This document shows, in pieces, positions 34,691 through 48,091 of a DNA stretch of 64,000 nucleotides. The number at the start of each line of letters is the position of its first letter. The first letter of the stretch is position 1. The stretch comes from Candolleomyces eurysporus (taxonomy: Eukaryota; Basidiomycota; Agaricomycetes; Agaricales; Psathyrellaceae), in the NCBI GenBank assembly GCA_027579435.1, contig JANBPK010000923.1, positions 62,001 through 126,000 on the forward strand, written 5' to 3'. The translations under genes and the position numbers were made by a program. Under the pieces are notes generated by a model that saw only the letters and a program-made list of their open reading frames with translations, was not told where the DNA came from and did not search any database.

Positions 34691-37600
34691 ATGGACCAGG
34701 ATCTCATCAAGCTCGTCAACAAGCTGCAGGATACGTTCAGTAACCTTGGTAAGTGCAACGTACCTGCTTAAATTTCAAGCGGGCAACGGTGCTGAACGCT
34801 TTCTGTAGGTGGTGAACTGGACATGCCTCAGCTTGTCGTCGTATGTGGCATTACCTTCACTATGGTACCAGAAGTCTAAGGGAACGAATAGGTCGGAAGC
34901 CAATCGGCTGGGAAGTCCAGTGTCCTGGAAACGTACGCCTGTGACGCTCCTCGTTTGACCGGTGGTCGTGGTGCTGACGCTTTTCTGCTACAGTATTGTT
35001 GGCAGGGATTTCCTTCCGCGAGGTCAAGGAATCGTGACGCGCCGGCCACTCGTGCTCCAGCTCATTCATACGCCCGTGCCCTCTGAACCATCCCCCAATG
35101 CTCCGCCTTACACTGAATGGGGCCAATTCTTGCACATCGACAAGCGGTTTACAGATTTCAACGAAATTAGGAAGGAAATCGAGCAGGAAACATTCAGGGT
35201 GGCAGGACAGAACAAAGGCGTTAGCAAGTTGCCTATTTCGCTGCGGATATACAGTCCGAACGTTCTCGACCTCACCTTGGTAGATCTGCCTGGTTTGACA
35301 AAGGTGCGTCTCGTGTCCCAGCTCTTGGATAACCTCCATCTCATTCTGAACACCTGTAGATTCCTGTCGGGGACCAACCAAGCGATATTGAACGTCAAAT
35401 TCGGAATCTGGTGTTGGAATACATCTCCAAGCCCAACAGGTGCGCACGACTGTGGCAGCGGATTGACCATTCCTATTGACTATGAATACAGCGTCATCCT
35501 CGCCGTGTCCGCTGCCAATGTCGATCTGGCCAACTCTGAAGCATTGAAGCTCGCCCGTTCCGTTGACCCTCAAGGTCGCCGGACAATTGGTATCCTCACC
35601 AAGCTCGACCTCATGGATGCAGGCACCAACGCGCTCGATATCCTAACCGGTCGCGTCTACCAGCTCAAGCTTGGATTCATCGGCGTCGTGAACCGAAGCC
35701 AGCAGGACATCATCACAGAAAAGAGCCTCACTGACGCCCTGGACTCGGAAACGGAATATTTCCGCAACCACCCTGCCTACCGAAATATTGCCCATAAAAA
35801 CGGTACCAAGTATTTGGCAAAGACGCTCAATACAGTTGCGTAGCTGTTCCTTTTCGTCAGGGATGATGTCATTGATTGCCTTTCAGGTACTCTTAAACCA
35901 TATTCGCGAAAAACTGCCCGACATGAAAGCGCGTCTGAATACCCTCATTGGACAAGCAACACAGGAGTTGAACTCCTATGGCGACGCCGCAGTCTACGGA
36001 GATAAGAACCAGGTCCGTGTCTCATGAGCTTTTACTTCTGCTTCTGTGCTGATAGGCTTTGCAGCAAGGTTCCTTGATTCTCCGGCTCATGACCCAATTC
36101 GCGAGGGACTATGTATCTTCGATTGAGGGCACCAAGGTCGATATCTCGACCAAGGAGCTCTCGGGAGGTGCACGGATATATTACATCTTCAATGATGTAT
36201 TTGGCCATGCTCTCGGTTCGATAGACGCAACTGGGAATCTTGACAATCAGGATATTCGCACCGCGATCCGCAACTCGACAGGCCCACGGCCGAGTCTCTT
36301 CGTCCCTGAAGTCGCCTTTGATTTGTTGGTGAAACCCCAGATCAAGCTGCTTGAAGCACCCAGTCTGCGGTGCGTCGAGCTCGTGTATGAGGAGCTCGTG
36401 AAGATTTGCCACAACTGCACCAGTGCGGTATGTACCGTCCCGCTCTCATCTGGTTCTCCCGAGACTCAAGTTCTGTACGGTAGGAGCTGCAACGTTTCCC
36501 GAGATTGCACGCGCAGTTGATCGAGACGGTATCTGAGTTGCTCCGGGAGCGCCTGGGGCCAACATCTGATTACGCTCAGAGTCTCATCGAGATTCAAGCT
36601 GCCTACATCAACACCAATCACCCTGCGTTCATCGCCGGGTCGGCGTCAGCAGCGTTGGCTCCTCAGCAGTCGCAACCACAGGCCAAACAGCTTCCTCCAC
36701 CAGTACGTCCTTTTCCTCCTGTTCTGTTTAATTTTCAGTCGAGGCTGACGTCAATTGATCCTCAGCCCACCCACGAGCAGGTTAATGGATATGGCAACGG
36801 CTCTGGCGAGGAGGACGAAGATGACCAGTCAGACGACGTCAACGGAATCAACGGTATTTTCCCTGGTCGCGATGGGCGCTCAGTATCCGCCAACTTGCAC
36901 GATCGCTCACGGTCGGCTTCAGCTATGGGTGGTGCCTCCAAGCGATCGTCCTCTAAATCGCAGCACAAGGAACACGCGCACCGGTCGTCTTCTGGAACGC
37001 ACAGCCTTAACCAGGGCAGCAGCGGTCGGGCTTCCCAACAGGCGGGCTATCCTACTGGTGGTGGACACCATCATCACCAGAATAATGCGAATAGTAGCGG
37101 TCTTAGCACGACGAGCTCGTCGCCTTCGACGGCTAGAGAGACGTTCTTGAATTACTTCTTTGGGCAGAATGGGCCTGGGCCGATTGCGGGGTCGAGTGTG
37201 GTGGATAAGGCGCAGCAGGCTATCAATGCCCAGCATCATCAGCACCATCATGGGGCAGTGGAAGGGGGCATGTTTGCGCCTACTGGACGGGATGTGACTG
37301 GTGCTGAGCCGGCGATCTCGTCTGGGTTGATGGCAGGGAAGAGGAATATCGATGGCAATAATGCTGCGTATGACATGAAGAGTCTTGGGAAGCATATCGA
37401 AGCTGTGAGTGCACTCTTTCGTCTCTTCCCTGTGTCTCGTTGCTGAATCGGCTGGCTGACCGCTCCGTTTGCTGTAGGTCTCTGCTGACGGTAGCAGCCT
37501 CTCGGCAAGGGAAGAGATGGAGACAAACCTCATCCGCTCGCTGATCTCGTCGTACTTCCACATTGTGCGGCAGAGCATTCAAGACCTTATCCCCAAAGCT

Positions 37601-37801
37601 ATCATGCACCTCCTCGTCAACCATACCTCTCAGCAAGTACAGAACCGGCTTGTGGCTTCTCTGTATAAGCCAGACCTATTTGGGGAGCTGCTGAATGAGG
37701 ACGAGGCGCTGGTGGCGGAGAGGGCGAGGGTGAAGGCATTGTTGGACGCGTACAAGGATGCGTTCAAGACGCTTTCCGAGGTCGGGTTGAAGTCGACATA
37801 G
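34691..37801 (+). CDS. DNM1: dynamin-related GTPase, Dnm1/Drp1 type
   Basis: A dynamin-family GTPase, expected to divide mitochondria and peroxisomes by constricting them as an oligomer. Exon 1 starts at 34691 ([20 protein letters not shown]). GTPase motifs are G1 [13 protein letters not shown]2 [16 protein letters not shown]3 DLPGLTK and G4 [16 protein letters not shown]; the last favours Dnm1/Drp1 over Vps1. [14 protein letters not shown] follows. The middle/stalk region (about residues 300-560) includes [15 protein letters not shown] and [11 protein letters not shown] long insert B of low complexity (Ser, Gly, Gln and His-rich) comes next. The GED starts near [20 protein letters not shown] and ends VGLKST. 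Introns are short; exon joins in the G domain restore a continuous consensus. The gene is 354 bp downstream of the MFS gene and convergent with the Bcs1-like gene. Confidence 0.92.
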
Positions 37802-39199
37802 GTGTCGGGCAACCACCAGCGGGAAGACGTGCCTTCCGTCTACCCCCCTCCTCCCTTCCCTTCTTGGCAAAAACGCTTCTTTACATAGACCGAGACGGGT
37901 GATAGATATTCTTACTCTGTTCCTATGCACCCCGCCTCCACGAGATATATATGTATGTTCATGTTCTTGACGAATACCTACCTACCCTACTCTAGTATTG
38001 GCCACACAAGTATTTAAATTGCTTTCGTCCTTCTCCTTTCGTTCCTGTGGGTTTCACTAGAGTGTTGTTGTACCTCAAACTCGGGAAATAAAAAACCTGG
38101 ATTACCTTTTAGCAACCTGCGATGATCCTATGACGGTCGAATTTGGGATAGCGATGATGGGGTCGCGGAGTCGACCTCCGCGCCCCCGAGGCTGACCGGG
38201 ACTGCGGGGCTGACCACTTCTTTTCGTCTTTGGCTGACGGGCGTCATTCTCAGCTATTTTTGGCTTTCTTATTGCCCTTTAAAGGATGCAACTGTTTCTC
38301 CTTTTCTAGTCCAAAGTCGAGTCCAAAGTCCCTTGTCTTTCTTCCCAGGCCCTACCCAGCGCGGGGCGATGCCGCCTCTGCGATGTTTATGATGTCACGG
38401 CCTCACCCTTTTTCTAGACCGCTAACTGGCATGTCGTGCTCCCAGGCATCTTGCAGTCGACGTCTCGCGCAGCCGCTTTGGTAGTTTCGTGGCTTGGGGG
38501 ACACGGAGGCATTTCTTTCAAGTGCAGGCAGGATGAGTTGGTAATGATCAAACGACCAACGCGAAACCTGTATATATTGGGGGATCTATTAACGGACAGA
38601 GCGATCGAAACATGAGGGGGAAAACGAGAAGCATTTAAAGCACGAGGTAGCCGCTACGAAAGACAAGGGAAACAAACGCAACCGCTACATAGGGACAACT
38701 CATTCAACCCCACCAATCAACAACAACACGCATACAGGACCATACGACCACGACAACGACACGACAGGCTTGAGGCGAGGGAGTGAGCAAAAGGGGAGAG
38801 GGCATACATACTACGTACATAAAGCAACGGGGCGGAGGGAGAAGGAGGAGGAAGGGCGGGTTATGCCCGCCAAGGTGCACGTCGCCCGCCCCATTTAACC
38901 CCCCTACCTAATCCCATCCTATCTCTTCGAACAGGAGATACGACACGGAGGCTTTTTTGGTGCAAACCACCCGCTACCGCCGCTAAGAGAGAGCGAGAAA
39001 GTAAGCAAGCATTGTCCGAATCAACAAAAACGACGCGCAGAACAACGACCAAACGACAAGAACCGATGATACTAAGAGGGCCAGGGCAAGAGAGACAGAC
39101 AGGAGACCATTCCTTCATTCCGTGAATACTGAAGCAGTCAATCAATCGCACTTGCGCGTCGATTTATTGAGTCTCGGCGGTGGGATGGACCTGGGGGTC
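37802..39199. other. convergent 3' flanks of DNM1 and the Bcs1-like gene
   Basis: Both neighbours end here. An 84-codon plus frame at 38230-38484 has no motif. Most of the segment is probably untranslated sequence. Confidence 0.5.
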
Positions 39200-42100
39200 T
39201 TAAGACGCCCCGTCAGGCGCTGTGGCCTCGGTCTCCGGTGGGACGGGAGTGGAGGTAGCAGCGGCTCCGGTCGCGGGTTGGCTCTTGATCGCAACCCATT
39301 TCTCCTTCTTGGCCTCCCCACTCGCTGCGGTGGTGCCCTGGTTGCCGTTGCCCTCCTCTTCCTCGGAGGTCACGCTCTCCTCAGTGTCGGCCTCAGCACC
39401 GGTGCTGGTCTCGGTCTCCGATGAGGAAGAAGAAGTCGGTTCCTCTGTTATGGTCTCAGCGACAACAGTAGCAGCCGCGGTCGCAGTCGTGTCAGTCTTG
39501 ATAGACGACGACGGCGACTCGGGGCGTGTCTTCTTCTTAGCGACTTTTCGGTCGAGTTTATCTTTAGCCTCACGCTCAGCTTTCTCTTTGGCTGCCTTTG
39601 CCTCGGCTTCCTCCTTCTATTGAAAGCGAACATATCAGCGATCACTCCAGCGGGAAAGAATATCTTCTAGAAACAAGGGATCCATACCTCTTTCTTAACC
39701 TTCTCCTCAGCTTCAAGCTTCTCTGCTGCCTCCTTGGCTTCGCGCTGTACCGTTATAACCGACATCAGCACCAAATCATGATGGGTAGAAAAAAAATGGG
39801 GTGGCAGGACCACACACGAACCTCAGCTTTCTCGCGCTTAAGCTTCTCCCTCGTCTCACGCTCTTGCTTAATCCACTCGCTGACTTCTTCGACGCACTCC
39901 CTTGGGCGGGTTTTGTTCTTGAGAAGGTACCCTTGAAGGCTAGCAACCTAATTTGTCGAACAAAGTCAGTTTGTTGGCCACTATAACGACGACGATAACG
40001 AGAGCAAGAAACAGGGGAGTGAAGACAACAAAGCATCGAAACGAAGAAGACGAAGGACTATTCCCTTTGGGAATATCTAGATAGATAGCACCAAGACGAT
40101 AGAAATAACAACGTACACTTAGTTCATCTTCAGGGATAGCCTCGCCGAACTTCTTCGCGAGCTCAGCAATTTCCTCTTCAGTCAACAAGGGAATAGCATG
40201 CTTCGAGGCCTTGCGTTTCGATCCTGGAAGATTCTTTTGAGAAGCGTCTTTGGGTTCCTCAGTCGATGCTGATGTCGATGCTGCTGCCGCTGCTGTTGCT
40301 GATGCAGCAGAGGGCTTGCATGGGAAGAAACATTTGAAGATGCCTTCAGCCTGCCACTTGGTCGCATTGGTAAAATTGATCCAGACGTCCATACGACCCG
40401 GACGGCTCAAGGCGGGATCGAGGCGCTCGATGTGATTAGTAGTAGCGAAAAGCAGCCTAAATTAACCAACATGATGTCAGTAATCGAGTCTTTGAAATGA
40501 ATGAACGAGCGAATAATAGGAATGAATGATAAGATATGAATGGGGGAGGGGGGGTGAGAAAGTTGAATTAATCTCCACTCTGACTGACCTTCCTTCAGCC
40601 GCCGCGACACCATCCAAGCTGTTAAGCAAGCCGCTCAAACTGAGAGTGGAGCCGTCATTGGTCTCGGCCGCCGTAGCTTTCTCGTCCTTGACAGTAGGCG
40701 CGCCAGTCGAATTGGCGTCCCGACTCACACCACGGGTGAACGCGGCATCGAGATCTTCCAAAAGCAAGATGCATCTGTTAAGCGAATGAATGAATGGGCA
40801 TTCAAAATCAGCGCGGTCTCCCGCTGAAACCGATCAGGTGAACGCACCTTGACGGGACATTGCTCATTAATGCCGACAAAGTATTATCGCTCATCCTAAA
40901 ATGAAAAAGGTGTGAGTAAATTTTCTTGTGTTTCGGAAGGTACGAGGAATTGCCACACGTACCCCTTGGCTGAAAGCGACACCACGTAGATGTCAAGTCC
41001 GAGTTCTCCCGCCAATGAGTGGATCAAGGAAGTCTTGCCGCTGAGAGTGAGGAAGCATAAGAAGAAGGGGTGATGAATATCAGCCGAGAGTCCCGACATT
41101 TTGTCAAGCTTTCTTTACTTACCTGCCGGGAACACCATGGAGCAAGTACCCTCTCCTGAAAGGAATCCCTGATAAAAGGATGAGGCGCCGCTCTTCCTCG
41201 GAAGATAAGGTTAAATTCAAAATACGGACCTCGCTCAGCATACCTAAAGACAACACAGCCTGGTCAATTCCACATTTCACACAAGCTTTGGGATCACGCG
41301 GAAGCAGGGGGTGGGTGTGGGGTGGAGAAAGTACGTACCATTCTTCGGAATTGAGGAAATCTCTGCAATCTGCGACAAGCATCTCTTTAACTCCGGGCTC
41401 GAGCACGATAGAGCTCATGGGTCGCTTTTGACGCGAGCCATTGAATCTCCAGTAGGACCTAGAGCTACAAATGAATGAATTATTCCTTAACGAGACGGTG
41501 CAAAAGGAAACATAGAGAGGACTCAGCGCTTACGTGTCTGCGATGAAGATGTGAACACGATGCTCGGAGTCTTTCTCGTATTCTCTTTTAGCTTCAAGAA
41601 CGAGCTTCTTCAACACATCATTATTCCTAGCGACAACGCTATTGGAGGAAAAGAAAAGTAGAGTTCAGTTATTGTTGTCTCGTGTGTGAGACGACCCGAC
41701 AAGATCGGCGACAAGAAACAGCCTGGACTGACCTGATTTTTAGCGAGGCACCGTGTCCGTAATCCGGATACCGCTTGGTACGAGTAATCTAGAGAATAGC
41801 GTCAGAGATGACATCCACAAAGGGATGAATTGATGGAGATCCGGGAATGCTTACTCTGAGCCAGTGCCCACGGTAATAGATTGTGTGTGTAGTATCTGTA
41901 AGGGTTGTCAGTATGCTTTGCCCATTTGCGCCAAATGCTATGCACAACTCACCAACACTGGGCATAAACTGCACCTTCCGCCTCCTTCGGCCATGGACCA
42001 ATCCGCCATCGTCCTCCTCTTCCTCTTCCTCAATGTCCCCAGAGCTGGACTGGTTGATGCTATTTCGGCCGACAGAGCGCGTTGTGATGTCGAATTCTCG

Positions 42101-42572
42101 GCTCCGACCCCAAGCGGGTTGCTTTGAACGTTCGGCGCGGTGAGCCTAAAAACTCCGTATTTCATTTGGAACAAACATACCTTCGCCAGCCAGTGCATCA
42201 GCCTGCCGACCCCCAGAAGCCACGGTCAGCGGCGCTCGAGGGTTCTAGAAGAAGTGAGCTTACCAGTCATACGGGTAATCCTCCTGACTGAAGTGCGCAG
42301 TGAGAAAGAATGCTGTTAACGGGGACGAGTCAGCGGATGTCCAACCGGGGTATCGCACATAGCGCTTACAGTCGACGAAGCCATTCCAGGCTGACACAGA
42401 CGCCCTCCTCGCCGTCTCTACTGTTCCACCAATAACAACCAGTTTCTGGAATCAACAATTCAGGTCAACCCCCTGCCCCCGACGAGTCAGCGACCAGGGG
42501 ACATACGAGGGTATCTTGAATTGCATTTGTGTTCATCCCAAAGGGGGACAGCACACTCTTGAGCGCGTCCAT
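39200..42572 (-). CDS. Bcs1-like AAA ATPase with long charged C-terminal extension
   Basis: An AAA ATPase with the Bcs1 layout, expected at a mitochondrial membrane. The start at 42572 gives [20 protein letters not shown] and then an N-terminal Bcs1-type region: [47 protein letters not shown] and RVHIFIADT. The linker [20 protein letters not shown] leads to the AAA core: [20 protein letters not shown] (Walker A), [14 protein letters not shown] (Walker B), [13 protein letters not shown] and [20 protein letters not shown]. The usual core ends near [19 protein letters not shown] text. About 160 further residues form a Lys/Glu/Ala-rich coiled coil followed by an acidic Ser/Thr/Glu-rich tail, ending ATAPDGAS at 39200. 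Such tails occur in mushroom Bcs1 paralogues, so this may not be the true Rieske-protein translocase. About a dozen short introns. Confidence 0.88.
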
Positions 42573-45277
42573 GATACTAACGATGTATATGAGAGGGGAG
42601 GAGAAGAAANGGGGGGAACGGGTACTAAGGGGTATGGGAGGGCCTTATAAGGGCCACGCCTCGTGCAATATCGAAGGCCAAACGGTGTACTGAGCCAATC
42701 CGCGGGCCAGCGGCCCTTGCCCCTTCCGTTCATGAAATCTGACAGGCGCCTGATCCTGAATCTCGTTTTTTTGCATCAATCATTTATTAGCCGTGTCATT
42801 TTGAGCAATGTCGACGGCGGGACGACCAGATAGGCATGCAACCGAACTTGAGTTTGCTTTGAGCATAGCCCCAGATGTCTACAGAATGCATCGAAGGGCT
42901 ACCCCTGTTTCTTCTGCGAACAGACCCTCAGTTTTGGTACGATCTCTCAGTGGCGCGGCGCTAAACGAGGCAAAGTAATATCAGTTGCCGGGCCCCAAGA
43001 ACCTGACCGCAGAGAAATTTCGGACCCTGAAGATGGTTGCTTGATGGAGGTGTCCACAGCACAAAACCTTTTTCATTCGACCTCCCTAGAACCGAGTCAA
43101 TTGCTGTGATCAGTCTCTCATTGATTATCTTACGCAGCATTCCAGCGCTGATTGCTTCAATGACGAAAAGTGGACAGGTAAAATTAGGCGCTGAGTGCAA
43201 GTACACTCAGGTCTTGCTTGGGACCCTTCGTGTGAACGTGGAAACCGTGCGGGCGGCCGGCACTCTCACACCAACCTCTCGGCATCGGGTAAAGGGGCCG
43301 AAAACTCGGACCACCAGGTCCTCGGTTTTTCCCATTTGGTTGGTTGCATGATCAAGCCGTATCATGCAAGACCTCCCCCCCCAACACCATCACGCCCCAA
43401 ACGGTTAGGCGCCTGCGATCCCGTGTTCTTATGACCCACTCGGGAGGTCCCACTTGACACCCCACAGCCCTCCTCGGGAAGGGGTATGCCCATTATCGTT
43501 GTGTGCCTCATCCTGGTACCTTGGTTTCTTCAAGTGGACGACCATTATCCAGTGGCCCGGTGACCTTGATCGATGGTATAGCATGACCGCGCTAGTCCCT
43601 TACTCAGTGGACAACGTCATGTTTCNTTTTTTCGATACGGGGAATCACCTCGTGTCTGTCGGGTTATCATACATATCTATACTCGGGATATCTCGAAGCA
43701 GCTGGTTCCACCAGCGCCCAGCTTCCACAGCACGCACACGCAGTCGAAAGTCGAATTCGCAGTCATTCAAGATCATTCTCAGAAGGAGATCTGTGAATAA
43801 CTGTCAGTCATATTACGGGATAATTTCTCCGACGGCTCTCTCGTCTCCTTTCAAGCTTGGGCTACGCAAGGCTACGTATACGTACGCGATACCGTTACAC
43901 GTACCTCACCCCAGCTCGAGCTCACCACTCCTTCTTCTGAGCTTCCCAACTTTGGAATCTGCGTACCCACAAATGTACTAGTGCCTTATTTCCCGAGTTC
44001 GGCAAGAGCTTCAGAATCGGTTGGAGGCACCAATCGCTATTGTACTGTGGAGCCACGAGCTTGCGTTCGAAAAGAATTTGTACAGCTGAGGTAGATGCAC
44101 GAGGTGCCGCCAAGGCTCTAAAAACCGATATCGATGGTCGGAAAAGGGGGAGGCAGCAGGACGCCCGGAGCCGTAGTTGGAATTCGAAGCGCTATTCAAT
44201 TTGAAGCTGAAACCTGCAGTTGACTGCAGGTCCACCGAGATGTCCATGCAATACAATAAGCAGGATACGGAATGCAAGCAGCAGCAAGAGACCCACCACT
44301 CTTTATAACTATAACGACACCTTCCAAGGGTGGTAGTGATTATAAGTAGCTTGACGACGAGTAAAGTGGCATAATCTCCAGGCCCACTGCGGAATCCGAG
44401 GGCACCTACGACACAGTCGGATCCCTAGCATAAAAGGAGCACTGCGGTGCTGATACTGGTCAGATTCATCCTACTATCCTTTCAATGTAGATACGAGATG
44501 TCATCAATCGATACCAGGTCCCACTCAATCTCATCCAGATCTAGTTTGATGTCATAATACCATAGATAATACCAGAGGTACTATACACATATCTTATCTA
44601 CCCACAATGCCCGCTGTTCAGTCGTTGGAACCAACCCCGAGCGCTACCGCTCACTTACAAGCTTAAAAAAAAACAAGTATGACTCGACTTCGCTTATGAG
44701 CCGCTTACTGCATCTACACCCCAGGATCCGGATCTAGCGGCTCTTCTCTCTCAGCGCTGGATAAATCTAGCATGTTCTTGGACAAAACGAGTATCGCGTG
44801 GTCCCTCCAATCGCCCTAGAAGTAGCAAGCACAGGGCGCCTAGATGCCCTTAATTTACCGAGCCCCACATTCTGGCATTGCATTGACCCGGCGGGCGCTT
44901 CTGCTGTACACGTCCCTGGATTCGAGCTTCTTATCGCAGACGAGTACGGAGGTACCAGGAGGTCCATGACGTGGCGAAGTCCTTCTGAGCGGTAGAGCGG
45001 CCACTGCAGTAGGCTAAAAGGATATGAATACGAAGATGCTGCGATAATAATACATCAGGGATAAATAGAGTGGCGATGTGGCAGTATAACACACATGGTA
45101 CAAAGAAGCAAACATAAACGTTTGCACTGCTTTCGGGGGTCTACATGTACGTGAAATGCGATAAAAAATGAATGGCTATAATACAGTGGTGTGGCAATAG
45201 ATATCTATGAATGCTTGAATGCATGCAAGAGAGTGAAATCGAAAGCAAGTTTTAAATTAAAAGAGGGTGCTGAATTT
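42573..45277. other. long intergenic stretch
   Basis: No supportable gene. A 175-codon plus frame (43454-43981) contains an N at 43626 and has no motif. A pair of short frames near 44700-44995 is unrecognised. A poly-A tract lies around 44665. Lone Ns occur at 42610 and 43626, next to homopolymers. Confidence 0.5.
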
Positions 45278-47300
45278 TTATACGCCCGTCCCGCTCATGT
45301 CAGTTACTCCAGAACGGATCCGCCGGTTATCACCGTTACGATTATAGCCTGTAAAGGGAGACCCGTTGCCGGAGATCGATGTCGACAGTAATGAATTCAG
45401 ACTTGGTGGTGAGGCGAACACCAGATCCGGCAACGGAGCCTCTTGACTAGCCGGCGGTCTCGCGACGTCCCTGATATTCAACAGTAGTCTAGATACGATG
45501 AAAGGTGCCCGTTAGTCACTTCATGATTCGTATCTGACAGTCGATGGTTGGGACTCGCACCTCGAGCAAATGATAACTTGAATACTCTTCATCAGACTAC
45601 GATGGGGACGCAGTTGAGCTGACATCTGTCTAAGCCACAGGGAGAGAGCATGGAGGACTTACGCAATTCCCATGTACGCCAAACTGAATGGAGCGAACAG
45701 CCATATGAGCATGTTGGCCGCTGACATGGCTGAGAGGTAAGAGACACCCTGGTTAGTCGAAGGCCGATTGATAAGGCGTGCATATCACTCACCAAGAATG
45801 ACTGTCGTCCCAAATAGCGAATAGGCAACAGAATGAGCTTCACTCGACGAGTTAGGCGGGAATCATAAGACTGACCAAGATAGTATACGAATCCTATTCA
45901 TTCCAGGGAAGATGTTCAGCACCATGAAACCCACCAAGGACATCGAAGAAACGACGTACCATCCCGCGTAATAACTTCAATCAACCCAGTCGGTTTCCTA
46001 GCAAAAGTCTTGTCCAGCCGTATGATCACGATACTGTCCGCAGCAGCCCTAGCCCTACGAGGGAACTGACAGGGAAGAGCCTCGTTCGTGTCAAAGTAAT
46101 CCGCAAAAGTCTTCCACGCGGTCAAAATGAACACAACTACCGCCACGTTCATCATCAGCGATTAGACAGATAGATACAGCTCGCGGACAAAGCAACTTAC
46201 CAGTTTCCAACAAGAAGAAGGGTAACCAGAAAGCCACTAAAAGAGAGTGACAAAGTGGTCCCACGCAGAATTGGAGGCAACCAGAAATTCCGAACATGTT
46301 TGGGATGACTGCAAGTGGGATCGCGTCAGGATCCGATTTAACGTGGCAGGATGCACTGGGATCGGATGAAAGGAGAGGTAGGTAGAGTACGTACAGATTT
46401 CTTTCTGATAGATGGTCAAGAAACATCCCAGCATCGTTCCTAACGATAGCTGTGAACATCAAGAATCAGATGGTGTGGATGGATTTGAAGATGGATAAGG
46501 TGCCTACCAGAGCCAAAAGGATTAACGACGTCAAGAGGAATCGGCTAGGGTAGAGAGCGTAGGTGCGTATAATGAGTATGCCTAGCACTGGAGGTGAGAA
46601 CACAAGAAATGCGGTTTGGGCGACGGGTATGTACCTTCAACCATAGTAACAACAACAATCCCGGTGATTGTGGCAGAGAGTTGTAGGGTTCGACATCTAG
46701 AGGAAAGTTGAGCTTGGATCTTTTGATCATATTAATTAGTCGTACGTCTAGAAACAGAAAGCACTGGTCAGAATTCTGCTCCCAGCGAATGAGGCAACTC
46801 GGAAGAAACTCACCGAGACAGGAATATCCCATGCCAACAGTTCTGTGAAATTGATCAGTTCCCGTAGAGGAGGGGAGTTGAACGAGCGCCTCACGGAACA
46901 GGTCAATTATGAACACAGCAGGCGACATGTATCTCGTCTACCATCCAACAATCGTCAACTTCTGATACTCAGATATGATAACGGGAACAGACTCACGAGG
47001 AAATAAAGGCACTTCCCGAATGTCCACCGAGATCCCCAAACGGTAGACACCTCCTTGTCCATGGTTAGAATGATATCATAGACCAGCACTGTCAGGGCGA
47101 CGACTATGCAGTTAACCATCACGTCAGTCAAACATTGATCGAAAACAATGATTCGTGCCATCCACTCACCAGAGCAATACTAAGTAAATTTCGTGGATCG
47201 GCCAAGTCAGTCCCAGTTAGTCTGTCAAGCAGGATTCACTCACTTTGGTTACTTGGAAGTACTCCAACTCGCGAAGGACTGTCGCTGGTGAAGCATCCAT
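45278..47300 (-). CDS. DUF6533-domain seven-helix membrane protein
   Basis: A member of the DUF6533 family of mushroom membrane proteins. The start at 47300 gives MDASPATVLRELEYFQVTK. A 10-nt exon at 47170-47179 (flanked by TTAG and GTGAGT) supplies Y-C-S and the first base of the next codon. The next exon reads VVALTVLVYDIILTMDKEVS and then VWGSRWTFGKCLYFL, the DUF6533 signature. Later exons give CRTLQLSATITGIVVVTMVE joined to GILIIRTYALYPSRFLLTSL, further helices, and the loop FARKPTGLIEVITRDGTSFF. Near the end SRLLLNIRDV is the usual family ending, followed by a hydrophilic tail with stop at 45278-45280. Splicing around 46800-46900 could not be settled by eye. Function unknown; a sensor-like role is speculation. 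Confidence 0.8.
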
Positions 47301-48091
47301 CGCGCAGATGTAACTATCTATGACTCGGAGAGAAGGGGGAAAGCATCCGGACGCTTGCTCTTATAACCTGCTATGATCAGTTGCCTCGGGGAAGTGAGCG
47401 ATGCCACAGTGCAGGCTCTGCCCTCCCCAAACGCCGGACAACCAACAAGTGCGACGACGAGACGTTTCTGCACCCCCCCGGGGTGATGATCGGAGGTGCG
47501 AGAAAACGGAGCATAAGAGACAGCGCAGCCTCACACTGACGCCTAACAAGGCACAAAGGTGCGTGGATTAGCCGCTATTAGTCGTTGATTGGAGCGATGC
47601 ATTCGCGTATGGCTAGTGGCGGCACTGCCATACCACCGTTCCTGTGCTCTATCTCTATAGAAAGACGCCCAACAGAAAAGTTGGGCATCATGAAGACGCA
47701 CAGCATCTGCCATCGGGTTTTGCAAAATGGTGTTGTCGGCGTAGCATCAGGACTTTCTCGGTGGAAAAAATTCCAGAAGATAGAGGCAGACACGGCGAGC
47801 CGTATTATCAGAGAAAAACTGAGTTCATACACAAGCTAGGCCTGAAGCTTGAGGTCACGGAGGTCAAGAGGAAAAGCCTCGCAACGCACTGCAAGCAGTG
47901 CCTCAAAGCGTGACGGACATATACGTGGAGTAACGCACACGTGATCAAATGTGACGACGTGACGGATCGCGTTTCGGCGTGCCTCGCTCACGTCCCCTTT
48001 TTCTTGAACACTGAGGACGAGCCTTGACTCGCGACATCACTCACCCACCAAGAAGAAGAAACTCTACCGCAAATTTGCACGTCAAACTACT
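47301..48091. other. divergent promoter region
   Basis: This separates the divergent DUF6533 gene and the RNase H2 subunit C gene. An 84-codon plus frame (47585-47839) is basic near its end but matches nothing I recognise. Confidence 0.45.

Noticed and set aside
34860..35573. 237-codon frame antisense to DNM1
   Set aside because: It mirrors the conserved dynamin GTPase exons and is a shadow of that gene.
36919..37578. 219-codon antisense frame in DNM1
   Set aside because: Shadow of the low-complexity insert; Arg-rich translation is an artefact of the opposite strand.
43454..43981. 175-codon plus frame
   Set aside because: Contains an N beside a T-run, no recognisable domain and no matching exons.
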